From the NCBI RefSeq assembly GCF_000817815.1, contig NZ_JPRD01000014.1, positions 87,758 to 151,757 of the forward strand: 64,000 nucleotides of DNA. The letters run 5' to 3'. The position numbers were made by a program, and so were the translations under genes. The notes under the pieces were generated by a model. The model made no database searches and was not told the origin of the DNA. It worked only from the letters and a program-made list of their open reading frames with translations. The first letter of the stretch is position 1. Each line of letters starts with the position of its first letter. This stretch comes from Vibrio owensii CAIM 1854 = LMG 25443 (GTDB taxonomy: Bacteria > Pseudomonadota > Gammaproteobacteria > Enterobacterales > Vibrionaceae). Positions 8,009 through 17,953 of this stretch are shown here, in pieces.

Positions 8009-8953
8009 CTACTTAGGAATCGAAATATACGGTGCTAATCGCTGATCCCAATGGCAAGGCGATCCGATCTTTTGTTTGATGAACTCGATCACTGCTGAGA
8101 TCTTTTTCGGCATATGTTGACGACTTGGGTACACCGCATAAAACGGCATGGATTGGCTGGCTTTCCAATCTGGTAGAAGCTGAATCAGTTTCCCTGAGCG
8201 GAACTCATCCCCCAGTAAATAAGTGGCTAAGTAAGCAATCCCCCACCCTGCGATTGCAGCATCACGCACCGCTTCTGCCAAATCGACCGAGTAGTTGCCA
8301 GAGACTTTCACGTTGAGCTCTTGCTCGCGATTGGTAAACGCCCAACTGGTGTAGTCACGCTCCCAACTGCGGTAGATAAGGCAATTATGCTGTGACAAGT
8401 CATTCGGTTCGGTTGGCGTATCGTGCTTAAGTAAGTAATCCGGCGATGCAGCAACCACAAATTGGCAATCTGCTAAGCGTTGAGCAATGTAGCCCTCTGG
8501 TAGGTGTTCATTGTTGGTGATCCACAAATCCAAACCTTCTTCGAGCATATCGACTTTGTAATCGAACAAATGCACTTCGACTTGCAGTTGCGGGTATTTC
8601 TCACGAAGTTCTTGAATGGCAGGAATGATGTGCAGCGTACCAAAAGACTGCGACAAACCAAGGCGAACTAAACCGGCGACTTCATCGCGCTGGCTTTCCA
8701 TCTCTAACGTGGCACTGCTAACGGCTTGCACCACTTGCTCACAATGGTGATAGAAGGTTTGTCCGGCTTCGGTTGGCGTGAAGCTGCGCGTGGTGCGTTG
8801 CACAAGCTTGATACCAAGTGAAGCTTCCAACTGGCTGAGTTGTTTACTGACGTGAGAAACAGACACACCTAGGCTCTTTGCCGCGGCGGTAAAGTTCTTA
8901 TGTTTGATCAACGCTGAGAAGATCACCATTTGTGCAGCACGTTCAGATAACAC
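8009..8953 (-). CDS. LysR-family transcriptional regulator
   Basis: This 314-residue regulator has an N-terminal winged helix (residues 1-60, LIKHKNFTAAAKSLGVSVS and a QLEASLGIKLVQRTTR wing). The C-terminal periplasmic-binding-like domain (about 90-300) would sense a small molecule. The domain layout and the RTTRSFTPTEAG segment fit the large subgroup of LysR proteins found in proteobacteria. The target and ligand cannot be read from the sequence. No divergent partner gene exists: its promoter side faces the mltB-like gene terminator and its 3' side faces the nupC upstream region. Confidence 0.9.
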   Translation of the reverse strand: MLSERAAQMVIFSALIKHKNFTAAAKSLGVSVSHVSKQLSQLEASLGIKLVQRTTRSFTPTEAGQTFYHHCEQVVQAVSSATLEMESQRDEVAGLVRLGLSQSFGTLHIIPAIQELREKYPQLQVEVHLFDYKVDMLEEGLDLWITNNEHLPEGYIAQRLADCQFVVAASPDYLLKHDTPTEPNDLSQHNCLIYRSWERDYTSWAFTNREQELNVKVSGNYSVDLAEAVRDAAIAGWGIAYLATYLLGDEFRSGKLIQLLPDWKASQSMPFYAVYPSRQHMPKKISAVIEFIKQKIGSPCHWDQRLAPYISIPK

Positions 8954-8980
8954 GCAAACCTCGTTTCAAATAGAGAAAAC

Positions 8981-9007
8981 AAAGGGCTCCGAAGAGCCCC
9001 TTTTTAT
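8981..9007 (-). terminator. Terminator after mltB-like gene
   Basis: The hairpin GGGCTC-cgaa-GAGCCC (8984-8999) has T-rich flanks on both strands. It sits between the mltB-like stop (9025) and the LysR start. Confidence 0.8.
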
Positions 9008-9024
9008 TCGTTTATACATTCAAT

Positions 9025-9996
9025 CTAGAATGTGATGCGGTCAGCTAAGTGACTTACCGCCAGTGCGAAGTAGTAAGAGCGGTTCCACTTCATCAACACA
9101 TTGTAGTTGTTGTACACCAAGTAAGTACGGCCGTTCTCATCGTCTGGCATGATCAGCCAAGCTTTGATGTCTTCGTCCAGCTTAGGAAGTGGGCTGCCAT
9201 CGTATTTGGTGATGCCAAGCTTGCTCCACTCTTGCAGGTACTTACCTTTTTCCGCTTCGCGACCTTGCAGGTTGTGGTCAATGCCGTGTGGCACTTTAAC
9301 CTGACGACCCCAAGTGAACTTATCATCCCAGCCAGATTTGCTTAGGTAGTTCGCAGTAGAAGCAAACACGTCCGCTTCTGATTGCCAGATGTCTTTCTTG
9401 CCGTCGCCGTTACCATCCGCGGCAAAACGTAAGAATGAACTTGGCATAAACTGACATTGGCCCATCGCACCAGCCCAAGAACCTTTGAAGTTCTCTAGCT
9501 CGATATGACCTTCATCTAGGATTTGTAGTGCCGCCATGGTTTCTTTACGAAAGAACTCTTCACGACGACCTTCAAACGCCATGGTCGATAACGCGTCGAT
9601 CACACGGAAATTACCAGTGAACTTACCGAAGTTACTTTCTACGCCCCAAAGTGCAACGATAAAGCGCGGCTGCACGCCAAACTCATCGCCAATGCGTTTT
9701 AGCTCAGCGTAGTGCTCTTTATACAGTTGCTTCGCTTGCTTAACCTTCCACTCAGGTACCGCGCGCGGAATGTATTCATCTAACGTCAGTTTCTTCTCAG
9801 GTTGGTTACGGTCAGCTTTTACGGCGCGTGGTTTGTATTCCACATCAGCAAAAGCGGCACTAATCACCTGTTCGGAAATGCCTTTATCACGCGCTTCTGC
9901 ACGCAATTTGTTTAGGTATTCATCAAAGCCATCGCTACTTGCAAAGGCTGAAGTGCACATACCAACGCTGAGCATTGCTGCCAGTATCTTTTTCAT
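9025..9996 (-). CDS. Lytic murein transglycosylase, MltB family
   Basis: This periplasmic enzyme cleaves peptidoglycan glycan strands with formation of 1,6-anhydromuramic acid. A signal peptide (residues 1-19, ending AFA-SS) has no lipobox, so the protein is soluble or loosely attached rather than a lipoprotein like E. coli MltB. The catalytic Glu lies in ALWGVESNFG near 120. GAMGQCQFMPSSF near 177 and the calcium-loop-like DGNGDGKKDIW near 197 follow, both typical of the SLT_2/MltB fold. The length, 323 residues, is normal. The upstream ycgL gene is in the same direction about 50 bases away and may be co-transcribed. Confidence 0.92.
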   Translation of the reverse strand: MKKILAAMLSVGMCTSAFASSDGFDEYLNKLRAEARDKGISEQVISAAFADVEYKPRAVKADRNQPEKKLTLDEYIPRAVPEWKVKQAKQLYKEHYAELKRIGDEFGVQPRFIVALWGVESNFGKFTGNFRVIDALSTMAFEGRREEFFRKETMAALQILDEGHIELENFKGSWAGAMGQCQFMPSSFLRFAADGNGDGKKDIWQSEADVFASTANYLSKSGWDDKFTWGRQVKVPHGIDHNLQGREAEKGKYLQEWSKLGITKYDGSPLPKLDEDIKAWLIMPDDENGRTYLVYNNYNVLMKWNRSYYFALAVSHLADRITF

Positions 9997-10044
9997 ATCG
10001 CCCTCCTTGAGCGAGGCAGAATTCCCAGATGAAAAGCGGTGACG

Positions 10045-10326
10045 TTATTCGCCTTTCTGCTGGGCTTTTTGTTCTTTGTATTTTTCGAGTAGGTTTTCCG
10101 GCGGAGGCGGAACCTGTAGGAAGAAACCATCATTAATTAATGACGCTTTCACTTTCTCGACATCAACTTGTGCCAAAGTACGACCATCAAGTTTGATTGT
10201 CATTACCGGCATAGGCTTACCGAACATCTGCATTAGCGTGTCAGGAACCTGTGAGAAATCATCCTTTTTCGGAATATAGAGATAAGTGCCTTCTTTTCTG
10301 GAACTTTTATAAATAGAACAAAGCAT
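10045..10326 (-). CDS. ycgL: YcgL domain protein
   Basis: This 93-residue cytosolic protein of the YcgL family (DUF709) opens with [18 protein letters not shown] and has the central [14 protein letters not shown] motif typical of the family. The molecular function is unknown. The C-terminus is proline- and lysine-rich ([19 protein letters not shown]). It is divergent from minC, and this ycgL-minCDE neighbourhood is conserved in enterobacteria and vibrios, hinting at a link to envelope or division functions that is not proven here. Confidence 0.92.
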   Translation of the reverse strand: MLCSIYKSSRKEGTYLYIPKKDDFSQVPDTLMQMFGKPMPVMTIKLDGRTLAQVDVEKVKASLINDGFFLQVPPPPENLLEKYKEQKAQQKGE

Positions 10327-10523
10327 GACGAGCCTTTTGTGCTGATTTACCCGCTTTGAATGCGGATTTTGTTGAAAACGTAAAATTCTCGCAAACTTGA
10401 TAGCAAATTTTAGATTAATTCACTTATTTGCCCGCTTGAGAACTTGCTGCGCTAAAGGATGAAATATAACATGACAGACCTAGTTTAAGGCAACGCTCTT
10501 TCAATAAAGGCAAGAAGTCCACG

Positions 10524-11186
10524 ATGACCCATTCACCTGACCTTAAAGGTAGCAGTTTTACATTGTCAGTTTTACACCTTTCTGACAACGAGATCGCTAA
10601 GACTGTCGAATTTTTGCAAGAAAAGGTTTCTCAAGCACCCTCTTTCTTCGCATCCGCACCTCTGGTTATCAATATAGCAAAAGTAGAAGGCGATATTGAT
10701 TTCACCGCACTTAAACAAGGCATCGCCGATGCAGGGTTTATTCCGGTTGGTGTGACTGGCTGTAAAGATAAGCGCGTTCAAAACCTTGCCTCAGAAGCGG
10801 GCTTCGCCATCATGTCTGCGAGCAAATCTCCAACTCAAGCACCAGCGAAAATGGCGCCGACCAAAATCGTTCGTACGCCTGTGCGTTCTGGTCAGCAGAT
10901 TTACGCCAAAGACGGTGACTTGGTTGTACTAGCGCACGTAAGCGCTGGTGCAGAAGTGATTGCTGATGGCTCTATCCACATTCATGGCACCCTACGCGGA
11001 CGCGCCATTGCTGGGGCGAGTGGTCAACAAGAAGCACGAATTATTTGTCACGATTTACAAGCTGAACTGGTTTCCATTGCAGGAGATTACTGGTTGAGCG
11101 ATCAAATTGAGAGTGAGTATTGGCAAAAGAAAGTAATGATCAGTAAAGCCGAAGAATCATTACATCTAGAAACACTCACGATTTAG
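10524..11186 (+). CDS. minC: Septum site-determining protein MinC
   Basis: MinC is the inhibitor of FtsZ ring assembly that blocks division at cell poles. The 220 residues comprise an N-terminal FtsZ-interacting domain (about 1-105), a low-complexity linker ([15 protein letters not shown]), and a C-terminal right-handed beta-helix. The helix begins near 120 with [16 protein letters not shown] and contains the repeated [20 protein letters not shown] and an ARI-C-DLQAE segment used for MinD binding. It is the first gene of minCDE, with minD starting 17 bases after the stop. A divergent promoter region is shared with ycgL. Confidence 0.97.
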   Translation: MTHSPDLKGSSFTLSVLHLSDNEIAKTVEFLQEKVSQAPSFFASAPLVINIAKVEGDIDFTALKQGIADAGFIPVGVTGCKDKRVQNLASEAGFAIMSASKSPTQAPAKMAPTKIVRTPVRSGQQIYAKDGDLVVLAHVSAGAEVIADGSIHIHGTLRGRAIAGASGQQEARIICHDLQAELVSIAGDYWLSDQIESEYWQKKVMISKAEESLHLETLTI

Positions 11187-11203
11187 TCTAAAAAGGAAAT
11201 AAA

Positions 11204-12016
11204 ATGGCACGCATTATTGTAGTAACGTCTGGTAAAGGTGGCGTTGGTAAAACCACTTCAAGCGCAGCCATCGCCTCTGGTCTGGCTCTTAAGGGTAAAA
11301 AGACTGCGGTGATCGATTTTGATATCGGCTTGCGTAACCTCGATCTTATCATGGGCTGTGAGCGCCGCGTGGTGTATGACTTTGTTAACGTCATCAACGG
11401 TGAGGCAACGCTTAACCAAGCGATGATCAAAGACAAGCGCACAGATAACCTATTCATTCTTCCAGCTTCTCAAACACGTGATAAAGACGCGCTAACCAAA
11501 GATGGCGTGCAACGTGTGTTCACAGAGTTGGATGAAATGGGCTTCGACTTCATCATCTGTGATTCTCCAGCAGGTATCGAGCAAGGTGCTCTGATGGCGC
11601 TGTACTACGCAGATGAAGCGATTGTAACGACGAACCCAGAAGTCTCTTCGGTACGTGACTCTGACCGTATCCTAGGTATTTTGGATTCTAAGTCGCTACG
11701 TGCTGAGCAAGGTCTTGAGCCAGTTAAGCAGCACCTACTACTGACCCGTTACAACCCTTCTCGCGTTACACAAGGTGAGATGCTAAGCGTTGAAGACGTC
11801 GAAGAGATCCTACACATTTCTCTACTGGGCGTGATTCCAGAAAGCCAAGCGGTATTGAATGCATCAAACAAAGGCGTGCCAGTGATCTTTGACGAGAACA
11901 CAGACGCAGGCATGGCTTACTCTGATACGGTAGACCGTCTACTGGGCAACCAGGTTGAATTTCGTTTCCTTACTGAGGAGAAGAAAGGACTCTTTAAACG
12001 ACTATTCGGAGGCTAG
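11204..12016 (+). CDS. minD: Septum site-determining ATPase MinD
   Basis: This membrane-associated ParA-type ATPase recruits MinC and oscillates between the poles under MinE control. The 270 residues have a deviant Walker [10 protein letters not shown], near 10-18 with the signature Lys, switch regions [10 protein letters not shown] near 40 and [11 protein letters not shown] near 120, and a C-terminal amphipathic membrane-targeting helix, [22 protein letters not shown] precedes the ATG. It is the second gene of the operon, only 2 bases from minE. Confidence 0.98.
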   Translation: MARIIVVTSGKGGVGKTTSSAAIASGLALKGKKTAVIDFDIGLRNLDLIMGCERRVVYDFVNVINGEATLNQAMIKDKRTDNLFILPASQTRDKDALTKDGVQRVFTELDEMGFDFIICDSPAGIEQGALMALYYADEAIVTTNPEVSSVRDSDRILGILDSKSLRAEQGLEPVKQHLLLTRYNPSRVTQGEMLSVEDVEEILHISLLGVIPESQAVLNASNKGVPVIFDENTDAGMAYSDTVDRLLGNQVEFRFLTEEKKGLFKRLFGG

Positions 12017-12018
12017 AC

Positions 12019-12282
12019 ATGTCACTATTAGAATTTTTCCGCCCACAAAAGAAAACTTCTGCGAATCTAGCCAAAGAGCGTTTGCAGATCATCGTTGCTG
12101 AGCGTCGTAGCCAGAACGATCCTGCGCCTTCTTACTTGCCTCAATTGAAAGAGGACATCTTGAAGGTGATCAGCAAGTACGTTGCGATTGATCCAAACAT
12201 GGTGGATTTGACGTTTGAACATAAGGACGATGATATTTCGGTTCTTGAGCTCAACGTGAAGTTGCCAGAAGACGAGAAGTAA
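12019..12282 (+). CDS. minE: Cell division topological specificity factor MinE
   Basis: MinE stimulates the MinD ATPase and drives Min oscillation, confining division to mid-cell. The 87 residues are the standard size. The N-terminal membrane-targeting segment [14 protein letters not shown] is followed by the MinD-contact helix [16 protein letters not shown], then the dimerising beta domain ending in [13 protein letters not shown]. It is the last gene of minCDE, followed by a strong bidirectional terminator. Confidence 0.97.
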   Translation: MSLLEFFRPQKKTSANLAKERLQIIVAERRSQNDPAPSYLPQLKEDILKVISKYVAIDPNMVDLTFEHKDDDISVLELNVKLPEDEK

Positions 12283-12351
12283 TTACTTTTCGACTTTGCT
12301 TGAGCGCTCTAAGCAATTGAGCACTCAAAACAAAAGACAAATGCGTGTTAC

Positions 12352-12388
12352 AAAAAAGGTTGGCGATAATGCCAACCTTTTTTATTTG
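12352..12388. terminator. Bidirectional terminator between minE and rnd
   Basis: A 13-bp stem, AAAAAAGGTTGGC / GCCAACCTTTTTT, with loop gataat has A/T tracts on both sides and serves the convergent minCDE and rnd transcripts. Confidence 0.92.
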
Positions 12389-12392
12389 GTAC

Positions 12393-13511
12393 TTACTTGA
12401 GCACTTTATTCATCTTCTCGCCGAGTAATTCAAGACGCCAGCCTTGCATCACATCCGGTAGACGCGCTGGATCGCGGTCTTTCTTCCATACCCAACTGAT
12501 GATTTGGTTGATCTGCTTTTTAGACGCCAAGAACTCGGTCGCCAAGCCTGATTTTTGAGATGCTACCTTCACTACATCCTTCATGTTCTTGAAGATTTGC
12601 TTGTAGCCTGGGTAGTCCATCAAACGTTCGATTTTCGCTGGGTAATCATCGACAGGAGTTTGCTTTGCACTTTTCACAATGGCCGCAATTCGTGCGCCGT
12701 GGCGGTTAATCGCACGAATGTCGATGCCTTCTGCTTCCATCTTCTTAAAGTTTATCAGCCCAAGGCGAGCCACCGTCAGCAAGTCGCCTTCTTTAAAAAT
12801 GAAGTTCAACGCAAGATCGCGCTTGATCGCTTCGCGGTAACGCCAAGTCGCTAAAGGCTTAAGAATCGCAAGTTCAGCCGGTCTTAGTTGCCATGCACCT
12901 TTGATGTCTAGGTAGACGGTTTCTTCATTTAAGTTACGAATACGCTTTGATACCAGTAGGTCGCTCTCTTGCTGAACCGCTTCCCACCAGCCTGCTTCGT
13001 TCACTTTATCTAGTAGCTTCTCGTAAAGAGGCATTAGGTAGTGTACGTCAGCCGCGGCGTAATCAAGCTGCTTTTGAGTCAGTGGACGCGCCATCCAGTC
13101 AGTGCGAGACTCGCTCTTGTCTAGCTCTACGCCTAGGTATTCTTCCACCAGCGTAGCAAAGCCCGTCGATAGACCGTGACCTAGAAATGCCGCCATCAAC
13201 TGCGTATCCACCATCGGGAATGGTGTGCAGCCAAAGGCATTTTGGAAGACTTCTAAATCTTCACCACACGCATGCAGCACTTTGAGTACTGAGGTGTCTT
13301 TTAACAACTCGACGAACGACGTCATGTCAGTCAGTTCGGTCGGGTCGATAAGGGAAAGTTGTTTGCCATCGAAAAGCTGAATCAAACCTAGTTGCGGATA
13401 ATAAGTCCTGATTCGCACGAATTCGGTATCCAGCATAACTACGTCGGCTTCTCTTGCTAGAGCGCAGACTTCTTCTAGGTCTTTGTTTTTCGTAATGATC
13501 TGATAGTTCAC
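12393..13511 (-). CDS. rnd: Ribonuclease D
   Basis: This 3'-to-5' exoribonuclease takes part in tRNA 3' end maturation. The DEDD exonuclease motifs are visible: MLDTEFVR near 25, HACGEDLEVF near 80 and DYAAADVHYL near 150. Two HRDC-type helical domains follow. I place the start at the GTG at 13511, giving 372 residues beginning VNYQIITKNKDL. The longer frame to an ATG at 13541 would begin inside the fadD terminator hairpin and adds ten residues unlike the family. The gene lies downstream of fadD, as in E. coli. Confidence 0.93.
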   Translation of the reverse strand: MNYQIITKNKDLEEVCALAREADVVMLDTEFVRIRTYYPQLGLIQLFDGKQLSLIDPTELTDMTSFVELLKDTSVLKVLHACGEDLEVFQNAFGCTPFPMVDTQLMAAFLGHGLSTGFATLVEEYLGVELDKSESRTDWMARPLTQKQLDYAAADVHYLMPLYEKLLDKVNEAGWWEAVQQESDLLVSKRIRNLNEETVYLDIKGAWQLRPAELAILKPLATWRYREAIKRDLALNFIFKEGDLLTVARLGLINFKKMEAEGIDIRAINRHGARIAAIVKSAKQTPVDDYPAKIERLMDYPGYKQIFKNMKDVVKVASQKSGLATEFLASKKQINQIISWVWKKDRDPARLPDVMQGWRLELLGEKMNKVLK

Positions 13512-13524
13512 ATGCTTCTCGCTA

Positions 13525-13553
13525 TAAAAAAATGCCAGCAAAACGCTGGCATT
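13525..13553 (-). terminator. fadD: fadD terminator
   Basis: The stem AATGCCAGC / GCTGGCATT (13531-13553) is followed on the minus strand by seven T residues. It lies between the fadD stop and the rnd GTG, so rnd needs its own promoter or read-through. Confidence 0.88.
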
Positions 13554-13598
13554 CTAACACTATTTGGCAATAAATGATTGTTGCACAAAGAAATCCGC

Positions 13599-15290
13599 TT
13601 ATGCGCTCTTCTTCGCTAGCTCTGCGTCGTTCTCTTCACGCAGTACGCGACGAAGAATCTTACCTACGTTGGTCTTAGGTAGATCTTCACGGAACTCAAC
13701 CAACTTCGGCACTTTGTAGCCAGTTAGGTGTTGGCGACAGTGTGCAATCACTTCGTCTTTGGTTAGGCTCGGATCGCGTTTTACAACGTAGATTTTCACC
13801 AGCTCGCCAGACACTTCGTGAGGCTGACCGATTGCCGCGACTTCTAGCACTTTACCGTGCAGAGCAACCACGTCTTCGATTTCGTTCGGGTAAACGTTGA
13901 AGCCAGACACAAGAATCATGTCTTTCTTACGGTCAACGATGTGTAGGAAGCCTTCATCGTCAAATTTAACGATGTCACCCGTCGATAGCCAACCGTCTTC
14001 GTTGATCACTTCTTTAGTCGCTTCAGGGCGCTGCCAGTAACCTTGCATCACTTGAGGACCGCGCACTTGAAGCTCACCTGTCTCAGTATTTGCTAGTGGG
14101 TTACCTTCTTCATCAACAATACGTACTTCAGTTGATGGCACAGGCAGACCGATAGAACCGTTGTATTCCACTAGGTCATGCGGGTAAGCCGCCACCAATG
14201 GAGAACATTCTGTTAGACCGTAACCTTCTAGTAGGTAACAGCCCGTGGTCTTTTGCCATTTTTCAGCGACGGCACGTTGTACTGCCATACCACCACCTAC
14301 TGCTAGGCGAAGGTTGCTGAAATCTAGCTCATGGAAATCTTCGTTGTTCACTAGCGCGTTAAACAGGGTGTTAACGCCAGTAATAGCAGTGAACTGGTAT
14401 TTTTGCAGCTCTTTCACAAAGCCCGGAATATCACGCGGGTTAGTGATAAGCAGGTTGTTGCCACCCATTTCGACGAACAGTAGACAGTTCACCGTCAGTG
14501 CAAATACGTGGTAAAGAGGCAGTGCCGTAACAACAAGCTCGCGACCCGGAGACAATACAGGACCATAAGCGCCTTTCGCCTGCATTACGTTAGCGATCAT
14601 GTTGCGGTGCGTCAGGATTGCGCCTTTCGCTACGCCCGTTGTACCACCAGTGTACTGTAGGAATGCAATATCATCGCCAGACATAAATGGTTTCACGTAC
14701 TGAAGACGACGACCTTTGTGCAGCGCTTTACGCATTGAGATTGCACCCGGTAGATCGTACTTAGGCACCATGCCTTTCACGTACTTAACCACGAAGTCGA
14801 CAAGTGTACCTTTCGCACGTGGCAGCATTTGACCTAGGCTGGTCAGAACCACGTGTTTCACTGGCGTGTTTTCTACGATTTGCTCTAGTGTGTTCGCGAA
14901 ATTAGAAACGATAACGATCGCCGTTGCGCCAGCATCGTTTAACTGGTGCTCAAGCTCACGAGGAGTGTAAAGTGGGTTCACGTTCACAGCGATACAGCCT
15001 GCACGCAAAATACCAAATAGCGCGACAGGGTATTGAAGCAGGTTTGGCATCATAAGAGCAACGCGGTCGCCCTTCTTCAGCTTAAGTTCGTTTTGTAGGT
15101 ATGCGGCGAATGCGCGGCTACGCTCTTCCAATTTGCGGAAGGTCATGACCGAGCCCATGTTCATGAATGCCGGTTGGTCTGCGTACTTTTGAACAGACTG
15201 CTCGAACATTTCTACCAAAGACTCATATTGCTCTGGATTAATGGTTTCAGGTACGTCACTTGGATAACGTGAAAGCCATGGTTTATCCAC
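13599..15290 (-). CDS. fadD: Long-chain-fatty-acid CoA ligase
   Basis: This peripheral inner-membrane enzyme activates exogenous long-chain fatty acids to acyl-CoA with ATP during uptake. The 563 residues match E. coli FadD. The ATP/AMP signature [16 protein letters not shown] lies near 213-228, the FACS motif region [29 protein letters not shown] spans roughly 438-468, and the C-terminal catalytic Lys lies in [10 protein letters not shown] near 545. It is leftward, with its own terminator before rnd. A full FadR operator is not evident in the short upstream region. Confidence 0.96.
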   Translation of the reverse strand: MDKPWLSRYPSDVPETINPEQYESLVEMFEQSVQKYADQPAFMNMGSVMTFRKLEERSRAFAAYLQNELKLKKGDRVALMMPNLLQYPVALFGILRAGCIAVNVNPLYTPRELEHQLNDAGATAIVIVSNFANTLEQIVENTPVKHVVLTSLGQMLPRAKGTLVDFVVKYVKGMVPKYDLPGAISMRKALHKGRRLQYVKPFMSGDDIAFLQYTGGTTGVAKGAILTHRNMIANVMQAKGAYGPVLSPGRELVVTALPLYHVFALTVNCLLFVEMGGNNLLITNPRDIPGFVKELQKYQFTAITGVNTLFNALVNNEDFHELDFSNLRLAVGGGMAVQRAVAEKWQKTTGCYLLEGYGLTECSPLVAAYPHDLVEYNGSIGLPVPSTEVRIVDEEGNPLANTETGELQVRGPQVMQGYWQRPEATKEVINEDGWLSTGDIVKFDDEGFLHIVDRKKDMILVSGFNVYPNEIEDVVALHGKVLEVAAIGQPHEVSGELVKIYVVKRDPSLTKDEVIAHCRQHLTGYKVPKLVEFREDLPKTNVGKILRRVLREENDAELAKKSA

Positions 15291-15396
15291 GATGTTACTC
15301 CTCGTTTATAACTGGCTAAAAAATAGCGTCCTTTTTATTTTGAGCACTATTACAGCACAGCAAACGTGCTTGAGCACGTAACTCTCAAACACTTGT

Positions 15397-16254
15397 TTAA
15401 ATTTTGTTAACTACACCAAGAATTCGCTTTGCGACCTCGAGTGTTTGCTCTAAATGGCAATGATGCCCACCCGCGACAGAAACCACTTTCGGTGGATTTT
15501 CGCCCCAATCGACTTGGTTAGACTGTAAATGCTGAAATCCTTTATCACCCAATATGATTAGGTGCGGACAGCGTATTTGGCTGGTGATCGAGTTCGCGTG
15601 ATCCTGTGCCATGCGATAAAGAGAATCGCACTTTAATTTGGCATCATGTCGCCAAAACCAATGGTTCTCACGACATTCAGTTCCGCGCTCTACGATTGGC
15701 ATCAACTGCTCGGCGGTCAGGTGATTCGCTTGCATGCGTAGCTTTAACGCCAGATCGAAAGAAGCGATAGCTCGCTCCGGTTTGCTGCGTTGACGTTGTC
15801 GGTTAAGGACGCCATCACGCAGTCGTTTTACGCAATTGGAAGGCTGTTCTGCGAGTGGACCCGCTCCTTCAATTTGCACTAACGCTTCGACCTGTTCAGG
15901 AAAGGCAGCACTATAGCAACTTGCGATTAAAGCGCCTAGTGAATGCCCTACTAACACCTGTCTGTTTGGCGATAATTCATCCAATAATTGGTGTAAATCA
16001 GCAATGTAGTCGTGGAAGGGGTAGTAATTGTCTGAGGATTTATGACTGGATAAGCCATGACCAAATAGGTCAATTGCTAGTAAATGAAGCTCAGGGTTGC
16101 AGTGATGGATAGCTTTCATCAAGGTTTTGAAGCTGCCCGCGTTATCCATCCACCCATGAAGAAAAACGACTGAACAAGCAGTCGTTTTTTCGTTTCCGAT
16201 TTCTAAGGCTGCCATGCTCCCATTTGGGAGTTCGAAACGGCGCTCATTCATCAC
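15397..16254 (-). CDS. Alpha/beta-fold hydrolase
   Basis: This 285-residue putative serine hydrolase has the oxyanion region VVFLHGWMDNAGSF near 28, the nucleophile elbow VGHSLGAL near 101, and a C-terminal GGHHCHLE with the candidate catalytic His near 265. The substrate is unknown. It starts 3 bases after the slp stop, at either GTG (16254) or the adjoining ATG (16251), so it is probably co-transcribed with slp. The slp-hydrolase-fadD neighbourhood may point to lipid or ester metabolism, but that is inference. Confidence 0.88.
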   Translation of the reverse strand: MMNERRFELPNGSMAALEIGNEKTTACSVVFLHGWMDNAGSFKTLMKAIHHCNPELHLLAIDLFGHGLSSHKSSDNYYPFHDYIADLHQLLDELSPNRQVLVGHSLGALIASCYSAAFPEQVEALVQIEGAGPLAEQPSNCVKRLRDGVLNRQRQRSKPERAIASFDLALKLRMQANHLTAEQLMPIVERGTECRENHWFWRHDAKLKCDSLYRMAQDHANSITSQIRCPHLIILGDKGFQHLQSNQVDWGENPPKVVSVAGGHHCHLEQTLEVAKRILGVVNKI

Positions 16255-16257
16255 AGA

Positions 16258-16815
16258 TTATTTAACCTTCTTGATCACCTTGCCGTCTTGCGGGAAATCA
16301 TTTCGCCACATGCGGCAGTTGATGGAGTAACAAGGGTAGTAATAGGTTGGCGTGTCATACATACGTACACGCTCTTCAATCTTCCATAAACGGTAGCCAT
16401 CGCCTTTGATGACAGGGAAGATGTATTGGTGCTCGCCAATTTTGCCTTCTTCTTCGCCCGCACCTTTACCCACCACAGTAATGATTCGACCTTTACTGAA
16501 AGCTACTGGCTCTAGGTAACCATCAAAATAAACCGCGAAGCGACCCGTTGGTTCTTGGTCGATGTCCGGTTTGCCTGATTTGCTGATTGGTAGGTTTACG
16601 ATCTCCAGACGCGTTTGGTCTTTCAAGTTATCCACTTTCGCGATAACACCACCAAGACGGACATCGTTAGCAGCCTGTCCTTGGTCTTCAGCAAAAGCTT
16701 TGTAATCCGTCAAAACCTGCTCGGTGCTTGCATTCAGCTCTTCAGGAAGAGAGCTACAGGCAGAAAGCCCGAATGCTGCGATAATAACCAGAAAAATATG
16801 TCCAGAAAGTTTCAT
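16258..16815 (-). CDS. Slp-family outer-membrane lipoprotein
   Basis: This 185-residue lipoprotein of the Slp/YeaY family has an N-terminal signal with lipobox LSAC at residues 17-20. The residue after the Cys is Ser, which predicts outer-membrane sorting. The body has the family segments VRLGGVIAKVDN near 52 and GRFAVYFDGYLEPVAFSKGRIITVVG near 90-115. In E. coli, Slp is induced by starvation or stationary phase, and the exact role is unclear. It sits between the small unknown gene and the hydrolase, in the same direction. Confidence 0.92.
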   Translation of the reverse strand: MKLSGHIFLVIIAAFGLSACSSLPEELNASTEQVLTDYKAFAEDQGQAANDVRLGGVIAKVDNLKDQTRLEIVNLPISKSGKPDIDQEPTGRFAVYFDGYLEPVAFSKGRIITVVGKGAGEEEGKIGEHQYIFPVIKGDGYRLWKIEERVRMYDTPTYYYPCYSINCRMWRNDFPQDGKVIKKVK

Positions 16816-16840
16816 AAACCCCCACTATAAATTCGTTGTT

Positions 16841-17146
16841 TTACACATAGATATCGACACCAAGTAACTGAGCAAGTTCCTCTTTCTTCGCTCGATTCAT
16901 GACGTCCATATACTGTTCCATTGCTTTGCGAGCATGACCCTCGGGCAAATCATATTGCACTTGAGCGCGATGAATCTGAGACTCATCCACTTGCTTAATG
17001 GAATGCGCGACAGCGTTCGCCACCTTAGAAGGTTGACCAACGGGCTGCTTATCTTGAGCTTTCTTTACCTGCCCTTTTTTACCGACTTTATTGGTGCGAT
17101 TTGCACCCGGTATTAACGCAGGAGGTAAACCATTGATAGACGCCAT
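16841..17146 (-). CDS. Conserved small protein of unknown function
   Basis: A 101-residue protein starting MASINGLPPALIPG, preceded by GGAG 5 bases upstream. The 12 residues before this Met in the longer frame look non-coding. The N-terminal third is basic, glycine- and lysine-rich and probably disordered (NRTNKVGKKGQVKKAQDKQ). The second half is helical and acidic (QVDESQIHRAQVQYDLPEGHARKAM) and ends QLLGVDIYV. There is no signal peptide or membrane segment. It is in the slp-tsaB run, in the same direction. I do not recognise a family; the placement suggests a Vibrio-specific conserved gene. Confidence 0.75.
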   Translation of the reverse strand: MASINGLPPALIPGANRTNKVGKKGQVKKAQDKQPVGQPSKVANAVAHSIKQVDESQIHRAQVQYDLPEGHARKAMEQYMDVMNRAKKEELAQLLGVDIYV

Positions 17147-17206
17147 AACGCTCCATAAAAATACAGGGCAAACGCCCTGCACTTTGTCATATCATTGAAA
17201 GTCCGA

Positions 17207-17908
17207 TTATTCGCGACCCGGAAGTTTCTTCCACGTCACATTATCGCGCAGATAAACCGGGCTCGATTCTTCTACTGGGACTGTGTTGCCTTTCTTAAGT
17301 TCCTGCTCAGCAAGAATCACAATGTCTTGTGAATCAGGGTAAAGAACATCGCCACTGGTGACGTTGAATGGCAGTTTGCCAAGCTCTTCTTGGTAAGCAT
17401 CCCAACCAGTACCCGCTTTAGTCCACGTTTTGTCGTCTGCTTGTGCTTCTTCCGCTAGACGCGCTGGTGGGATAACACATTCTGCATCCATACCTGCCCA
17501 TTCACCGTTTTCTTGGCGAGTATAACGTGCCCAGTAAACTTCACCCATGCGCGCATCAATCGCAACAGCGGCATCCGTTGCGCCGTGCAGGCGGTAGCTT
17601 GCTTGTGCCATCGCAGCCAGCGTTGAAACGCCGATCATTGGTAAGTCAGCACCGAACGCCAAACCTTGCGCGATACCAATACCGATACGAACGCCAGTAA
17701 AGCTGCCCGGACCACGACCAAACGCCAATGCGTCTAGATCTTGTAGAGTCAGACCTGCTTCTTTCAGTACTTCGTCTACCATAGGCAGTACTTTCTTAGT
17801 GTGGTCACGAGGAGCCACTTCACTGCGTGAAATCACTCGGTCATTAACCAGTAGCGCAACTGAACAGTTCTCAGTTGCCGTATCGATAGCAAGAATTTTT
17901 GCGCTCAT
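17207..17908 (-). CDS. tsaB: tRNA threonylcarbamoyladenosine biosynthesis protein TsaB
   Basis: TsaB is the non-catalytic partner of TsaD in the t6A37 tRNA modification complex (TsaB-TsaD-TsaE). The 233 residues have an ASKHA fold, opening with [39 protein letters not shown] near 68-90 is the family signature, and the dimer helices follow. The length is normal. It lies 45 bases from yoaA in the same direction, the conserved yoaA-tsaB-slp order of enterobacteria. It is essential in most gammaproteobacteria. Confidence 0.96.
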   Translation of the reverse strand: MSAKILAIDTATENCSVALLVNDRVISRSEVAPRDHTKKVLPMVDEVLKEAGLTLQDLDALAFGRGPGSFTGVRIGIGIAQGLAFGADLPMIGVSTLAAMAQASYRLHGATDAAVAIDARMGEVYWARYTRQENGEWAGMDAECVIPPARLAEEAQADDKTWTKAGTGWDAYQEELGKLPFNVTSGDVLYPDSQDIVILAEQELKKGNTVPVEESSPVYLRDNVTWKKLPGRE

Positions 17909-17953
17909 GTAACTCTCTACAATTCTTCTTTAATTTATTGATGCCACAGCGCA

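Noticed and set aside
13512..13541. Longer rnd start at ATG 13541
   Set aside because: This ATG lies within the fadD terminator stem, and the extra ten residues do not resemble RNase D N-termini; the GTG at 13511 is preferred.
15291..15396. FadR operator upstream of fadD
   Set aside because: Only a partial AACTGGC half-site is seen. An ACGTGCT/AGCACGT inverted repeat at 15364-15379 is present but lies beyond the hydrolase stop and lacks a T-run, so neither was called.
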